This document shows, one piece after another, positions 1-7,303 of a stretch of DNA of 64,000 nt (position 1 is the first letter of the stretch; each line of letters opens with the position of its first letter). The stretch is from Rhodoplanes sp. (lineage in GTDB: Bacteria; Pseudomonadota; Alphaproteobacteria; Rhizobiales; Xanthobacteraceae). The stretch is from the NCBI RefSeq assembly GCF_013377085.1, contig NZ_JACAAX010000004.1:124001-188000 (forward strand), written 5' to 3'. A program made the position numbers and the translations under genes. The notes beneath the pieces were generated by a model, which did not search any database, had not been told where the DNA came from, and saw only the letters and a list, made by a program, of their open reading frames with translations.

Positions 1-2
1 GG

Positions 3-284
3 GACAAGGGGCTGGCGTTCGGCGGCAGCCGCTACGCGGCGACCCCGTATCGCGACGCCGTCGCGGCCATGACGGCGCACTTCGCCGGATCGGTGGCGCA
101 TGCCCTGCCGGCGACACGCGTCGCCGATGTCGTGCTGGAGGCGCTGACGGCGCGCCGTCCGCGCAGCCGCTACGTGGTGACGGCCCGCCCGCTCATGGAC
201 TTCTGGCTGCCGCGCCTGTTGCCGGACCGCCTGCTCGACCGCCTGATCGCCGGCCGGCTCGCGCTGACGCGAAAGCGCGGATAG
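3..284 (+). CDS. Short-chain dehydrogenase, C-terminal part (cut by window edge)
   Basis: The frame is open from the first bases to a TAG at 284, leaving 93 visible residues; the true start lies before the window and the internal ATG at 69 is not taken as the start. The piece has the look of the C-terminal end of retinol-dehydrogenase-like SDR oxidoreductases: a helix with repeated Ala-Arg-Arg-Pro near a Tyr-Val-Val strand, then Leu-Leu-Pro-Asp-Arg-Leu-Leu-Asp-Arg-Leu-Ile near the end. The Rossmann glycine motif and the YxxxK catalytic site would be upstream and cannot be checked. Family call is by similarity to remembered SDR tails; the substrate is unknown. Confidence 0.6.
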   Translation, partial: DKGLAFGGSRYAATPYRDAVAAMTAHFAGSVAHALPATRVADVVLEALTARRPRSRYVVTARPLMDFWLPRLLPDRLLDRLIAGRLALTRKRG

Positions 285-297
285 GGCGAGGCTTTAC

Positions 298-397
298 GAA
301 GCGAAGCAAGCGTAGGGCGGGCAAAGGCGCGCCCGCGCCGTGCCCACGTGATCACGATGCAAAAACGATGGGCATGCTTCGCTTTGCTCACCCTACG
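298..397. repeat. Intergenic inverted repeat, CGTAGGG type
   Basis: An arm CGTAGGGCGGGCAAAG at 311-326 is matched by its imperfect reverse complement at 382-397 (CGTAGGGTGAGCAAAG on the minus strand), and both arms sit beside GCGAAGC-type words. This is a short palindromic element of the kind scattered between genes in Rhizobiales genomes. No protein is encoded. Confidence 0.6.
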
Positions 398-415
398 ACT
401 ACTGTAAGATGGGGA

Positions 416-494
416 GAGCCGAAGGCGAAACCCATCTTTGCGCGGAACCTTTATGTGATGGGTTTCGCTGCCGCTCAACCCATCCTACGAACTG
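416..494. repeat. 79-bp repeat, left copy flanking the toxin-antitoxin genes
   Basis: This begins GAGCCGAAGGCGAAACCCATC and ends CAACCCATCCTACGAACTG. A second copy of the same length and orientation lies at 1333-1411. Internally it is a palindrome, with GCGAAACCCATC facing GATGGGTTTCGC. The two copies bracket hicA, hicB and the ParD-like gene. Confidence 0.75.
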
Positions 495-525
495 CGCTCA
501 TCGCGGCGTACGGGCTCGCCTGCGT

Positions 526-756
526 TCACAGCAGCTCCTTCAACTCGTCGACCGTCAGTCCGGTCTGGCGGAGGATGGCCTGCAATGTCCCGGGCTTGAT
601 GTCCCGCCCGGCATGGATCGGGACCGTGACGGCGCACGCCGGATCGTTCCCGTGCACCAAGCGACAATGGCTGCCCGAGGTCCGCGTGACGACGAACCCG
701 GCGCGTTCGAGTGCGCGGACGACCTCACGGGATCGAACCGCCGGCAGCCGGGTCAT
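526..756 (-). CDS. hicA: HicA-type mRNA interferase toxin
   Basis: 76 residues with the HicA double-stranded-RNA-binding-like fold signature: an N-terminal SREVVRALERAGF helix, then the catalytic-type strand GSHCRLVH (the active histidine follows Gly-Ser), then VPIHAGRDIKPGTLQAILRQTGL. The family cleaves mRNA independently of ribosome stalling and is neutralised by HicB. The ATG overlaps the end of hicB by 4 bases (ATGA), so the two are translationally coupled in the order antitoxin-toxin. The length is ordinary for HicA and all key residues are present, so it is probably functional. Confidence 0.92.
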   Translation of the reverse strand: MTRLPAVRSREVVRALERAGFVVTRTSGSHCRLVHGNDPACAVTVPIHAGRDIKPGTLQAILRQTGLTVDELKELL

Positions 757-989
757 GCGGCGAGCGTCACTGTCACCTCGTGGATGCGCGGCTTGGCGTC
801 GTCCGGCACGGGCTCGCCTCGCGCCAAGCGATCCTCGACGACCAGGCGGATGGCGTCCTCCGCCATCGCCAGCGCCTCCGCCTCGTCCTCGCCATAGCTG
901 ACGATCTCGGGAAGCGCCGGCACCCGGACCGTGAAGCCGCCGTCCGGTTCGGGTTCGAGCAGGACCGCGTAGGTATGCGATGTGGTCAT
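753..989 (-). CDS. hicB: HicB-type antitoxin
   Basis: 78 residues of the HicB partial-RNase-H fold: YAVLLEPEPDGGFTVRVPALPEIVSYGEDEAEALAMA-type pattern, in which strand-turn-strand is followed by the helix carrying the Gly-Glu-Asp-Glu-Ala-Glu-Ala sequence. It lacks an obvious C-terminal DNA-binding domain, so autoregulation may depend on another protein. It overlaps hicA by 4 bases downstream, and its ATG follows the stop of the ParD-like gene by only two bases, making one three-gene unit. Confidence 0.9.
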   Translation of the reverse strand: MTTSHTYAVLLEPEPDGGFTVRVPALPEIVSYGEDEAEALAMAEDAIRLVVEDRLARGEPVPDDAKPRIHEVTVTLAA

Positions 990-991
990 GG

Positions 992-1249
992 TCAGGCCCG
1001 CTGCTGGACGTGGTGGGCTCGCAGCCGGCCGAAAACCCCCTCGGCAGGGACCGGCGGCCGCGGGTCGGCGAGCGACGTTTCGACCTGCCGGCGCAGCGCC
1101 GCGTCGTGGGCGGCAGTTTCCCGGTCGAGCGCCCGCAGGGCGTCGCCGACCACCTCGCTTTCCGACGCATAGGCGCCGGACGCGACCTTGCTTTCGACCA
1201 TCTCGGCGAGATCTGCCGGCAGGGTGACGGTGAGCGAGCGTGCTGGCAT
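992..1249 (-). CDS. ParD-like ribbon-helix-helix antitoxin
   Basis: 85 residues if it starts at the ATG at 1249; another ATG at 1258 would add three. The first 45 residues fit a ribbon-helix-helix domain: strand SLTVTLPADLAEMV, then the helix pair ASGAYASESEVVGDALRALDRE. ParD proteins bind DNA with this domain and bind a RelE/ParE toxin with the C-terminal tail. No parE follows; the next gene, two bases on, is hicB. The protein may therefore be the transcriptional regulator of the hicBA pair, or an orphan whose own toxin was lost. The family call is good; the partner is inferred. Confidence 0.85.
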   Translation of the reverse strand: MPARSLTVTLPADLAEMVESKVASGAYASESEVVGDALRALDRETAAHDAALRRQVETSLADPRPPVPAEGVFGRLRAHHVQQRA

Positions 1250-1332
1250 CGACGGCATCCGTTCAGCGGCTGTGCAACGAAGACTTGGGCATTTTTGGTC
1301 CGATCGCAAGCCGGGAGTTCGCAGGATGGCTC

Positions 1333-1411
1333 GAGCCGAAGGCGAAACCCATCGCTTTCGGGGTGCGATTGGTGATGGATTTCGATGGCGCTCAACCCAT
1401 CCTACGAACTG
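1333..1411. repeat. 79-bp repeat, right copy flanking the toxin-antitoxin genes
   Basis: Same length and orientation as the copy at 416-494, sharing GAGCCGAAGGCGAAACCCATC at the start and CTCAACCCATCCTACGAACTG at the end, with a more diverged centre. It lies just upstream of the ParD-like gene and so may include or border its promoter. Confidence 0.75.
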
Positions 1412-1430
1412 GTCGCACCATCCGCTCTTT

Positions 1431-1955
1431 TCACCCCGTCCACCTGCATTCGCTCGAGCGCCCGCCGCACAGAATTCCGCGCAGCGGCTCCTCGACGTGA
1501 GTTGCGCGGGACGGGGCGAGGCGCCACAGCCGATTGCGGCCGAAGCGTACGTCGCTGGTCGCCAGGAACAGCACGGCGATCTCGACCACCGGCGCGCTGT
1601 CGAAACGGCAGAGCGTCGTCACCACGCCGGTCTCGATGGTGATCTCGTCGGCCAGCGGCGGGCGCACATCGGGTGCGGCGAGCCGGACCGGTGGGCTCGC
1701 GGGTCCACAGGCGATGATCACATGCGCCCGGTCGGCCGGGTCGACGCCGAGCGCGAGCCGCACCGCCTCGGCCTCCGGGCCGAGCCGGGTCGACTTCGAC
1801 CATTGCGCGGTGCCGTCGGAGATCAGGAGGCTCACCCGCACGATCGGTTGCTCGCAGGCCGCCGTCGCCGACCACACGGTGCGCTCCGCCGTCGTCCAGC
1901 ATCCCGCCAGCGCGACACGGCAGCGCGACAAATCGCTCGGCGCTGACGGGCTCAC
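1431..1955 (-). CDS. Hypothetical protein
   Basis: 174 residues from a GTG at 1955 that overlaps the stop of the upstream gene (GTGA), so the pair is translationally coupled. The composition is that of a soluble protein with alternating short strands, Cys-rich near the N-terminus (four Cys in the first 85 residues). I recognise no domain. The overlapping frames on the same strand have shadow-like Arg/Gly-rich composition, while this one has balanced composition, which favours it as the coding frame. Function unknown. Confidence 0.55.
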   Translation of the reverse strand: MSPSAPSDLSRCRVALAGCWTTAERTVWSATAACEQPIVRVSLLISDGTAQWSKSTRLGPEAEAVRLALGVDPADRAHVIIACGPASPPVRLAAPDVRPPLADEITIETGVVTTLCRFDSAPVVEIAVLFLATSDVRFGRNRLWRLAPSRATHVEEPLRGILCGGRSSECRWTG

Positions 1956-2548
1956 GGCGCCGGCTCCCCGGCGAAATCATAGGCCGCGCGGCACCACTTC
2001 TGGCCGGTCGCCTCGGAGCGGATGAAGCGCCATTCCGGCCCCGCGCCGGAGATGTCGAAGACCTGCTTGCCGGTGCCGGGAACCGTCACGGGCGCCTGCT
2101 CGGCCGAGGCTTCGGCGAGGACCGCCGGCGGCAGCCGCATGACGAAGCCGATGGTGCCGTAGCCGACCACGAAGACGATCCCCGTGTCCGGATGCACCAG
2201 CGCCGGCCCGCCCCAAAACACCCAGCGGCACGATTGCGGGAGCGACGCATCCAGCCGCCACATCACGTCGATGATGTCGGGATGCGTGCCGAGTCCGTAA
2301 TACGGGTCGGCGACCTCGGCGAGCGGCTGGCTGAGCGGCGACGGCGGCTTGATCGGGCCCGCCGCGATCTGCGCCATGACGCGCTGCACGCGCGCCTCGA
2401 CGTCGGCGGCAGATGCGCGCGGCAGCAGGCGGGAGAACAGCGCCCGCGTGCCCTCCTCGGTGACCGGCTTCGGCCGGAAGGCGCCGATCGGACCGCTGTT
2501 GCGCGGATCGTGCTCGGCGACGCCGCGGTGGCCGGCGGGGTCAGGCAT
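1952..2548 (-). CDS. Hypothetical protein
   Basis: 198 residues. The start is fixed by AGAAGGAG five bases ahead of the ATG at 2548; an ATG 18 bases further out overlaps that ribosome site and is less likely. The central part, with PYYGLGTHPDIIDVMWRLD and a following Trp-rich stretch ending WRVFWGGPALVHPDTG-like, looks like a compact alpha/beta protein. There is no signal peptide or membrane segment. It forms a two-gene unit with the hypothetical gene downstream. I do not recognise the family. Confidence 0.65.
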   Translation of the reverse strand: MPDPAGHRGVAEHDPRNSGPIGAFRPKPVTEEGTRALFSRLLPRASAADVEARVQRVMAQIAAGPIKPPSPLSQPLAEVADPYYGLGTHPDIIDVMWRLDASLPQSCRWVFWGGPALVHPDTGIVFVVGYGTIGFVMRLPPAVLAEASAEQAPVTVPGTGKQVFDISGAGPEWRFIRSEATGQKWCRAAYDFAGEPAP

Positions 2549-2763
2549 CGGTGCTCCTTCTTGCATCGACTGCGATCCGCTCCTCGAACCGGCCGCCGCC
2601 GCGTTTATGATATACGTTTATTCGAATATAATAACGTCGCAGCGCAACGGCCGGTTGGCGATCGGCAGCGTTCGCCGTGGATCCTGAAGCTGCGTTGATC
2701 CAGGTCAAGCGTCGGTGCACACCACCGGCGTATAGCCCGTCGGGTCAGGTGGAGATCCGACAC

Positions 2764-2970
2764 ATGCTGAAGCTTGCAGTTCTGATCTGGATGATGCTCG
2801 GCATCACGCTCGCCGGGGCCCTCGTCGTCGTCATCGTGACGGTGCCGTCCCTTTACGCGCAGGGCATGAGCCTGATCCCGATCGCCGCAGCGGTCGGCTT
2901 CATCGTCGCCATTCCGGCCGCGATCGTGATCGCCAAGAAGATCGATTCTGCCACGGCGCGGCGCGCCTGA
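2764..2970 (+). CDS. Small two-helix membrane protein
   Basis: 68 residues, nearly all in two hydrophobic segments (about residues 3-28 and 36-58), ending in a basic tail KKIDSATARRA. The ATG at 2764 follows GGTGGAG at a slightly long distance; a longer reading from 2677 has no such site. It could be a small inner-membrane protein of unknown role. No operon partner is evident. Confidence 0.6.
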   Translation: MLKLAVLIWMMLGITLAGALVVVIVTVPSLYAQGMSLIPIAAAVGFIVAIPAAIVIAKKIDSATARRA

Positions 2971-3298
2971 AGCCGGCATCGCCCGACACGCCTGGCAGTC
3001 TCGGCCGTGCGCGGTCCGCATGCGGCCGGGACCGTGCGCGCCGCAACGATGCGGGCCGGGCACGTTTTCCGCTGAAATCCCAACGTGATCGGACGCGGCC
3101 GCGCCTCGCCTTCGATCCGCCGATGCAGATCCGGAATGCCGCGCCGCCCCTTGAACTGCGGTGCGCGACTACATTGATGAGGCTCTGGAACCGGCGGCCT
3201 CCCGGCCGCTCCCCCCGGCACGCTCCGGTAGGCCTTTCGCGGGTCGACACGTCCCGCCGAGCCTCCGGCGCGTGGGCGGTCTTCATTCGGAGCACCAC
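2971..3298. other. Gap between small membrane gene and alcohol dehydrogenase
   Basis: About 330 bases without a credible gene. It is GC-rich with an imperfect hairpin near 3013-3040 around GCGGTCCGCATGCGGCC. The ribosome-binding site of the next gene (CGGAG) lies at its right end. I see no clear promoter. Confidence 0.5.
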
Positions 3299-4354
3299 AT
3301 GTTCACCTGCACGGGCTATGCGGCCGAGGCCGCCGACAAGCGGCTCACCCCTTTCACGTTCGAGCGCCGCGACCCCGGCCCGACCGACGTGGCGATCGAG
3401 ATTCTGTTCTGCGGCGTCTGCCATTCCGATCTCCACACGGCGCGCGGCGAGTGGGGCAACTCGCTCTATCCGTGTGTGCCGGGCCACGAGATCGTCGGCC
3501 GGGTGACGGCAGTGGGCGGCAAGGTCTCGCGCTTCAAGGTCGGCGATGTCGCAGCGGTCGGCTGCATGGTCGACTCCTGCCGCACCTGTCCGAGCTGCAA
3601 GGCCGGGCTCGAGCAGTATTGCGACAACGGCTTCACGGCCACGTACAACAGCGAGGACAAGAAGAGCGGCGGCCACACCTTCGGCGGCTATGCGAGCCAC
3701 ATCGTCGTCGATCACGACTTCGTGCTCAAGGTGCCGACGAACCTCGACCTCGCCGCCGCGGCGCCGCTGCTGTGCGCCGGCATCACCACCTGGTCGCCGC
3801 TGCGCCACTGGAAGGCCGGGCCGGGCAAGAAGGTCGGCATCGTCGGGCTCGGCGGCCTCGGCCACATGGGGGTCAAGCTCGCCCATGCGCTGGGAGCCCA
3901 TGTGGTTCTGTTCACCACGTCGCCCGGCAAGATCGCCGACGGCAAGCGGCTCGGCGCCGACGAGGTGGTGCTGTCCAAGGACGAGGCCGCGATGGCGGCG
4001 CATGCCGAGAGCTTCGACCTGATCGTCGACGCTGTCGCGGCCGATCACGACATCAACGCCTATCTGGGCCTGGTGAAGCGCGACGGCACGCTGGTGCAGG
4101 TCGGCGCGCCGGAGAAGCCGCTCGCGGTCAATGTCTTCAGCGTGATCTGGAAGCGCCGCAACTTCGCCGGCTCGCTGATCGGCGGCATCGCCGAGACGCA
4201 GGAGATGCTCGACTTCTGCGGCCGGCACGGGATCACGTCGGACATCGAGATGATCCCGATCCAGAAGATCGACGAGGCCTATGCCCGCATGCTCGAGAGC
4301 GACGTGAAGTACCGCTTCGTCGTCGACATGGCATCCCTGAAGACGGCAGCCTGA
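3299..4354 (+). CDS. Zinc-dependent NAD(P) alcohol dehydrogenase (YahK/CAD-like)
   Basis: 351 residues, normal for cytosolic medium-chain dehydrogenases. The catalytic zinc ligands are visible as Cys41 in GVCHSD and His63-Glu64 in PGHE; the structural zinc site is Cys94, Cys97, Cys100 and Cys108. The nucleotide-binding motif GLGGLG follows near residue 180. Members of the YahK/cinnamyl-alcohol branch reduce a range of aldehydes with NADPH. The ATG at 3299 is preceded by CGGAG; upstream in-frame sequence is Arg/Pro-rich and looks non-coding. The gene stands alone and is followed by a hairpin. The natural substrate is not predictable. Confidence 0.93.
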   Translation: MFTCTGYAAEAADKRLTPFTFERRDPGPTDVAIEILFCGVCHSDLHTARGEWGNSLYPCVPGHEIVGRVTAVGGKVSRFKVGDVAAVGCMVDSCRTCPSCKAGLEQYCDNGFTATYNSEDKKSGGHTFGGYASHIVVDHDFVLKVPTNLDLAAAAPLLCAGITTWSPLRHWKAGPGKKVGIVGLGGLGHMGVKLAHALGAHVVLFTTSPGKIADGKRLGADEVVLSKDEAAMAAHAESFDLIVDAVAADHDINAYLGLVKRDGTLVQVGAPEKPLAVNVFSVIWKRRNFAGSLIGGIAETQEMLDFCGRHGITSDIEMIPIQKIDEAYARMLESDVKYRFVVDMASLKTAA

Positions 4355-4364
4355 GCGATCGCGG

Positions 4365-4396
4365 CCTGCTCCCTCGCTACGGCGCGAGGGGGCAGG
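4365..4396 (+). terminator. Hairpin after the alcohol dehydrogenase gene
   Basis: A 13-bp stem with one mismatch, CCTGCTCCCTCGC against GCGAGGGGGCAGG, closed by a six-base loop, ten bases after the stop codon. There is no T-run, so it is a possible rather than a typical intrinsic terminator. Confidence 0.45.
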
Positions 4397-4787
4397 GCGT
4401 CCGCGGCCGCTCGACGGCGGTTCGCCGCGCCGATCGGGGCCCGACATCGCCGTGGCGGTCGTCGCTTGCGTCGGGGCGCCCGACCACCGGCCGCCAAGTC
4501 GTTGTTGAAAAACTGTCATACTAGATAAAAAGTCTCGGTTCGCCAGTCGTTTGCGTGGGCCGTCCGCGGTCGTTTCCCGTTCCAGAATCACGACGATGAG
4601 AGTTACATCGTCGCGAGGCGTCGCTTGCCATTACGCCCCGGCATTTGCCCGGCCGTTCCCGACGGCCGAGGAGAGCCGGGGCTGGTCGAAGGGGCGCCCT
4701 GCAGTGTCGCGTTCCGATCGATGCCGGATGGCCGTCGAAGCGGCCCGTGGCGTCGAGCCGGAGGAGCTCGTTTCGGAGGGGTTCGGC
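4397..4787. other. Upstream region of the parA-like gene
   Basis: About 390 bases with no convincing coding content. A locally AT-rich stretch at 4501-4535 (GTTGTTGAAAAACTGTC then ATACTAGATAAAAAG) is the best place for a promoter, but the spacing of -35 and -10 boxes is not clear. The frame stays open into the parA-like gene but is Arg/Ser-rich and lacks a ribosome site at its ATG codons. Confidence 0.4.
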
Positions 4788-5702
4788 GTGGCCGGAAAGG
4801 TCATCACGATCGCCAACATGAAGGGCGGCGTCGGCAAGACCGCCACCGTGGTGGCGCTCGCCGAGGCGCTCGCCGCGGATGATGTCGATGCGAAAATCCT
4901 GGTGATCGATCTCGATGCCCAGGCGAATGCGTCGTCCTGCCTGGCCGGCGACGGACCGCTCGCGGCACTCATCCGCGACGGCCAGACCATCGACGGCTTC
5001 CTCAACGACGTTCTGTTCAAGCGGAAGTCCCGCGAGCTCGACGCTTACATCCGCAACTACATCAGCACCGTGACGCATCGCGGGCATCAGCTCGGCATCG
5101 CCCTGCTGGCCTCCAGCGTCGAGCTGCGGCGCACCGAGACCAAGATTCTCTACCGGCTGACCAGGGCCAAGATGAGCCTCGACGAGATCGTCGAGCACCT
5201 CTCGATGGTGATGGATCGCGAGCTCGGTCGGGCGAGACGCCGGTTCGATTACGTCCTCATCGACTGCGGCCCGGGGATCTCCATCCTGACCGAGGTCACG
5301 ATCCGGCTCGCCGACATGGTGATCGTGCCCACCATCCCGGATGCGTTGTCGACCTACGGGCTGCAGGCTTTCTGCAACAGCATCTGGAGCGGCGAGCTCG
5401 CCGAGAAGAGCCATTTCGAGAGCAAGCCGAAGGCCCGCTCGCCGCATGTCCTGATCACGCGAAGGCGCCAGGTCGAACTGCACCACCGCTTCGCCGCGAT
5501 GATCCGCAACGAAGGCTCGGCCAAGCGGCCGGCATTCCGGGTCTACGAGACCGAGATCCCGGAAAGTGCCGACGTCGCCAAGGCGCTCGGGTCGATCGAC
5601 GAGCCGGTGCCGTTCTCCCGGAAATGGGGCCCGCAGGTCGTCGCCGTGATGCGCAACCTGGTGGACGAGACCAAGGAGATCCTGAATGTCGCTCGCCATT
5701 GA
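4788..5702 (+). CDS. Orphan ParA/MinD-family ATPase
   Basis: 304 residues from a GTG at 4788, chosen because CGGAGGGG lies six bases ahead and the protein then begins directly with the first strand. The deviant Walker A motif KGGVGKT is at residues 12-18; DLDAQANAS is switch I-like at about 43-51; FDYVLIDCGPG is Walker B. The family forms ATP-dependent dimers that position DNA, protein clusters or other cargo. No parB, parS or replication gene is near, so it is not an ordinary plasmid partition pair. Its last 17 bases overlap the next gene, which is probably its partner. Confidence 0.85.
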   Translation: MAGKVITIANMKGGVGKTATVVALAEALAADDVDAKILVIDLDAQANASSCLAGDGPLAALIRDGQTIDGFLNDVLFKRKSRELDAYIRNYISTVTHRGHQLGIALLASSVELRRTETKILYRLTRAKMSLDEIVEHLSMVMDRELGRARRRFDYVLIDCGPGISILTEVTIRLADMVIVPTIPDALSTYGLQAFCNSIWSGELAEKSHFESKPKARSPHVLITRRRQVELHHRFAAMIRNEGSAKRPAFRVYETEIPESADVAKALGSIDEPVPFSRKWGPQVVAVMRNLVDETKEILNVARH

Positions 5703-6156
5703 CGGCTTCGCCGTGCTGCGCAGCATCGGCACGCATGCGGCGGCCTTCGGCGACGTCGCGGCCGAGGCCCGCAGGACGGCGCAGCGTCTCGTGGCGAAGC
5801 AGATCATGATCGCCGCCACGGACCTCGGCGCGCTGCGCAACGTCTACATCGCGGTCGGCGAAGCCGACTTCGGCCTCGTCCTCGACGGCATGAGCGATGC
5901 GGACATCCGCTGTGGCCTCCTGACGATCGATCCGCATCGGCCCGGCATCGCGACAGCGAGCGGCACGTGGTGCCGCAGCCGGTTTCGTGCGCTCGCCGGC
6001 GGCACCGCCGAGCCGGCGCCGAAGCCGGCGAGCGCGGTGGCGGCGCGGTCCAGGTCCGTGCGTGCTCCAGGGCAATCGAAAGCCGCCGCGACCCGGGCGC
6101 GGCCGGAACGCCTGCACAGCGCCGCGATGGTTGCGGTGCGACGCAAGAAGAAATGA
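5686..6156 (+). CDS. Unknown partner of the ParA-like ATPase
   Basis: 156 residues. The ATG at 5686 lies inside the end of the ATPase gene and is preceded by AAGGAG seven bases away, so the two are co-translated. Residues 1-90 are a mixed helical and strand region, with a helix rich in Ala (AAAFGDVAAEARRTAQRLVAKQ). From about residue 100 the chain is Ala/Pro/Arg-rich and ends in RRKKK, a disordered basic tail that could bind nucleic acid. I recognise no domain; it is not ParB-like. Small basic partners of this kind often stimulate ParA ATPases, but that is inference. Confidence 0.65.
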   Translation: MSLAIDGFAVLRSIGTHAAAFGDVAAEARRTAQRLVAKQIMIAATDLGALRNVYIAVGEADFGLVLDGMSDADIRCGLLTIDPHRPGIATASGTWCRSRFRALAGGTAEPAPKPASAVAARSRSVRAPGQSKAAATRARPERLHSAAMVAVRRKKK

Positions 6157-6287
6157 CGCGGCAACCGGCGAGGGCCAAGGGCCGCCCGCGTTAACCGAGC
6201 ATTCGTCAGGCGTGTGCTAGCGTCTCTCGGCTACTCCACCGCTCAGCCCTGCCGCAACCGCCGGCGTCGAGACCGAGAGGATCCCCC

Positions 6288-6884
6288 GTGTCCCCCATGC
6301 ATCGCATCGCCGAAGGCTGGCAGAAGAGCCTACCGATTCTCGCCGTCGTCGGCGCCGCCCTGTGGCTCGTGTTGTTCCACGCCGATCCGGCGAGCGAGCG
6401 CGCCATGTTCGCGGCCCTGCTGGTCGTCTACATGGTCCACCAGATCGAGGAGCATCTGTGGCCGGGCGGTTTTCGCCAGTACGCCAATGCGCATGTGTTC
6501 AAGAGCGGGCGCGACGATTGGCCGGTCGACGAAGGTGGCGTCGCGCTCGTGAACATCGGCTGGGTCTGGCTGCCCATCGCCCTCGCCGCATTGTTTCCCG
6601 ACGCGCTGCGCTGGCTCGGCCTCGGCTGGGTCGGGCTGACCTTCGTCAACGCGCTGTCGCATATCGGCACCACGGTGCGGTTCCGCGGCTACAATCCGGG
6701 CCTCGTCACCTCGATCGTGCTGTTCCTGCCGTTCACGATCTGGGTGTTCGCCACGGAGGTCTCCCGCGGCGCCCTGTCGGGCGCCGAGATCGGCGGGCTC
6801 CTGGTCGCCGGCGTGCTGCTGCACGTGCCGGTCGCCGCCCTGTTCGTGGTGCCGTTCCGCCGCAAGACCCCTGCCTTGGTGTAG
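6288..6884 (+). CDS. HXXEE-domain integral membrane protein
   Basis: 198 residues from GTG 6288 (GAGAGG upstream); an ATG three codons on is an alternative. The family-defining motif appears as HQIEEH near residue 51, and there are about five hydrophobic segments: 18-32, 38-50, 85-103, 110-125 and 140-195 with a break. The conserved acidic-histidine motif lies at a membrane edge and may bind metal, but no biochemical role is established for the family. It is a single-gene unit with no informative neighbours. Confidence 0.75.
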   Translation: MSPMHRIAEGWQKSLPILAVVGAALWLVLFHADPASERAMFAALLVVYMVHQIEEHLWPGGFRQYANAHVFKSGRDDWPVDEGGVALVNIGWVWLPIALAALFPDALRWLGLGWVGLTFVNALSHIGTTVRFRGYNPGLVTSIVLFLPFTIWVFATEVSRGALSGAEIGGLLVAGVLLHVPVAALFVVPFRRKTPALV

Positions 6885-7082
6885 CGGATCGCCGCGCCGC
6901 GCCGCCCGGTGCGCCCGGGCAACCCAACCGGTCGAAAGACTTTGCCGGCGGCAACGCGGTCTTAAGGCAATCCCGAACCGCAGGCCCGGAACAGAGGTCC
7001 CGGGCCAAAGAGGGCGCCTGATACGGGCGACGTCGCACGTGTCATCCCGATGATGTCGTTCACGATGCGAGCGAGGTCCGCG

Positions 7083-7289
7083 ATGAGCACGTCCAGTATC
7101 AGCAGCTCGACCCTGAGCACCTACCTCCAGTACCTCACCGGAACCGACACCGACAGCAGCAGCAGCGTGAGGACGACCTACCTCGACAAGGCGTCGGAGG
7201 GCACGGTCCTGACGAAGAGCGAGCAGAAGGCCGCGCAGGCGCAGCTCAAGGCTGTCAACGCGGCCAGGCTGTTCGACATCTCGGTTTGA
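7083..7289 (+). CDS. Small Ser/Thr-rich hypothetical protein
   Basis: 68 residues from the ATG at 7083, where GCGAGG lies about eight bases upstream; an ATG at 7050 would add eleven residues. The N-terminal half is Ser/Thr-rich (STSSISSSTLSTYLQYL and TGTDTDSSSS), the C-terminal half a Lys/Ala helix. No signal peptide. The style resembles small hypothetical proteins seen in Rhizobiales with Ser-Ser-Ile repeats, but I cannot name a family. Confidence 0.5.
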   Translation: MSTSSISSSTLSTYLQYLTGTDTDSSSSVRTTYLDKASEGTVLTKSEQKAAQAQLKAVNAARLFDISV

Positions 7290-7303
7290 TCCGGAGGCCG
7301 GCC

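Noticed and set aside
170-478. Small minus-strand frame beside the left 79-bp repeat
   Set aside because: It runs through the palindromic repeats and antisense to the dehydrogenase end, with no ribosome site or known domain.
4551-4787. Longer N-terminus of the ParA-like protein from ATG 4551
   Set aside because: The added 79 residues are Arg/Ser-rich and precede the first strand of the ATPase fold; GTG 4788 has a strong ribosome-binding site and gives the normal N-terminus.
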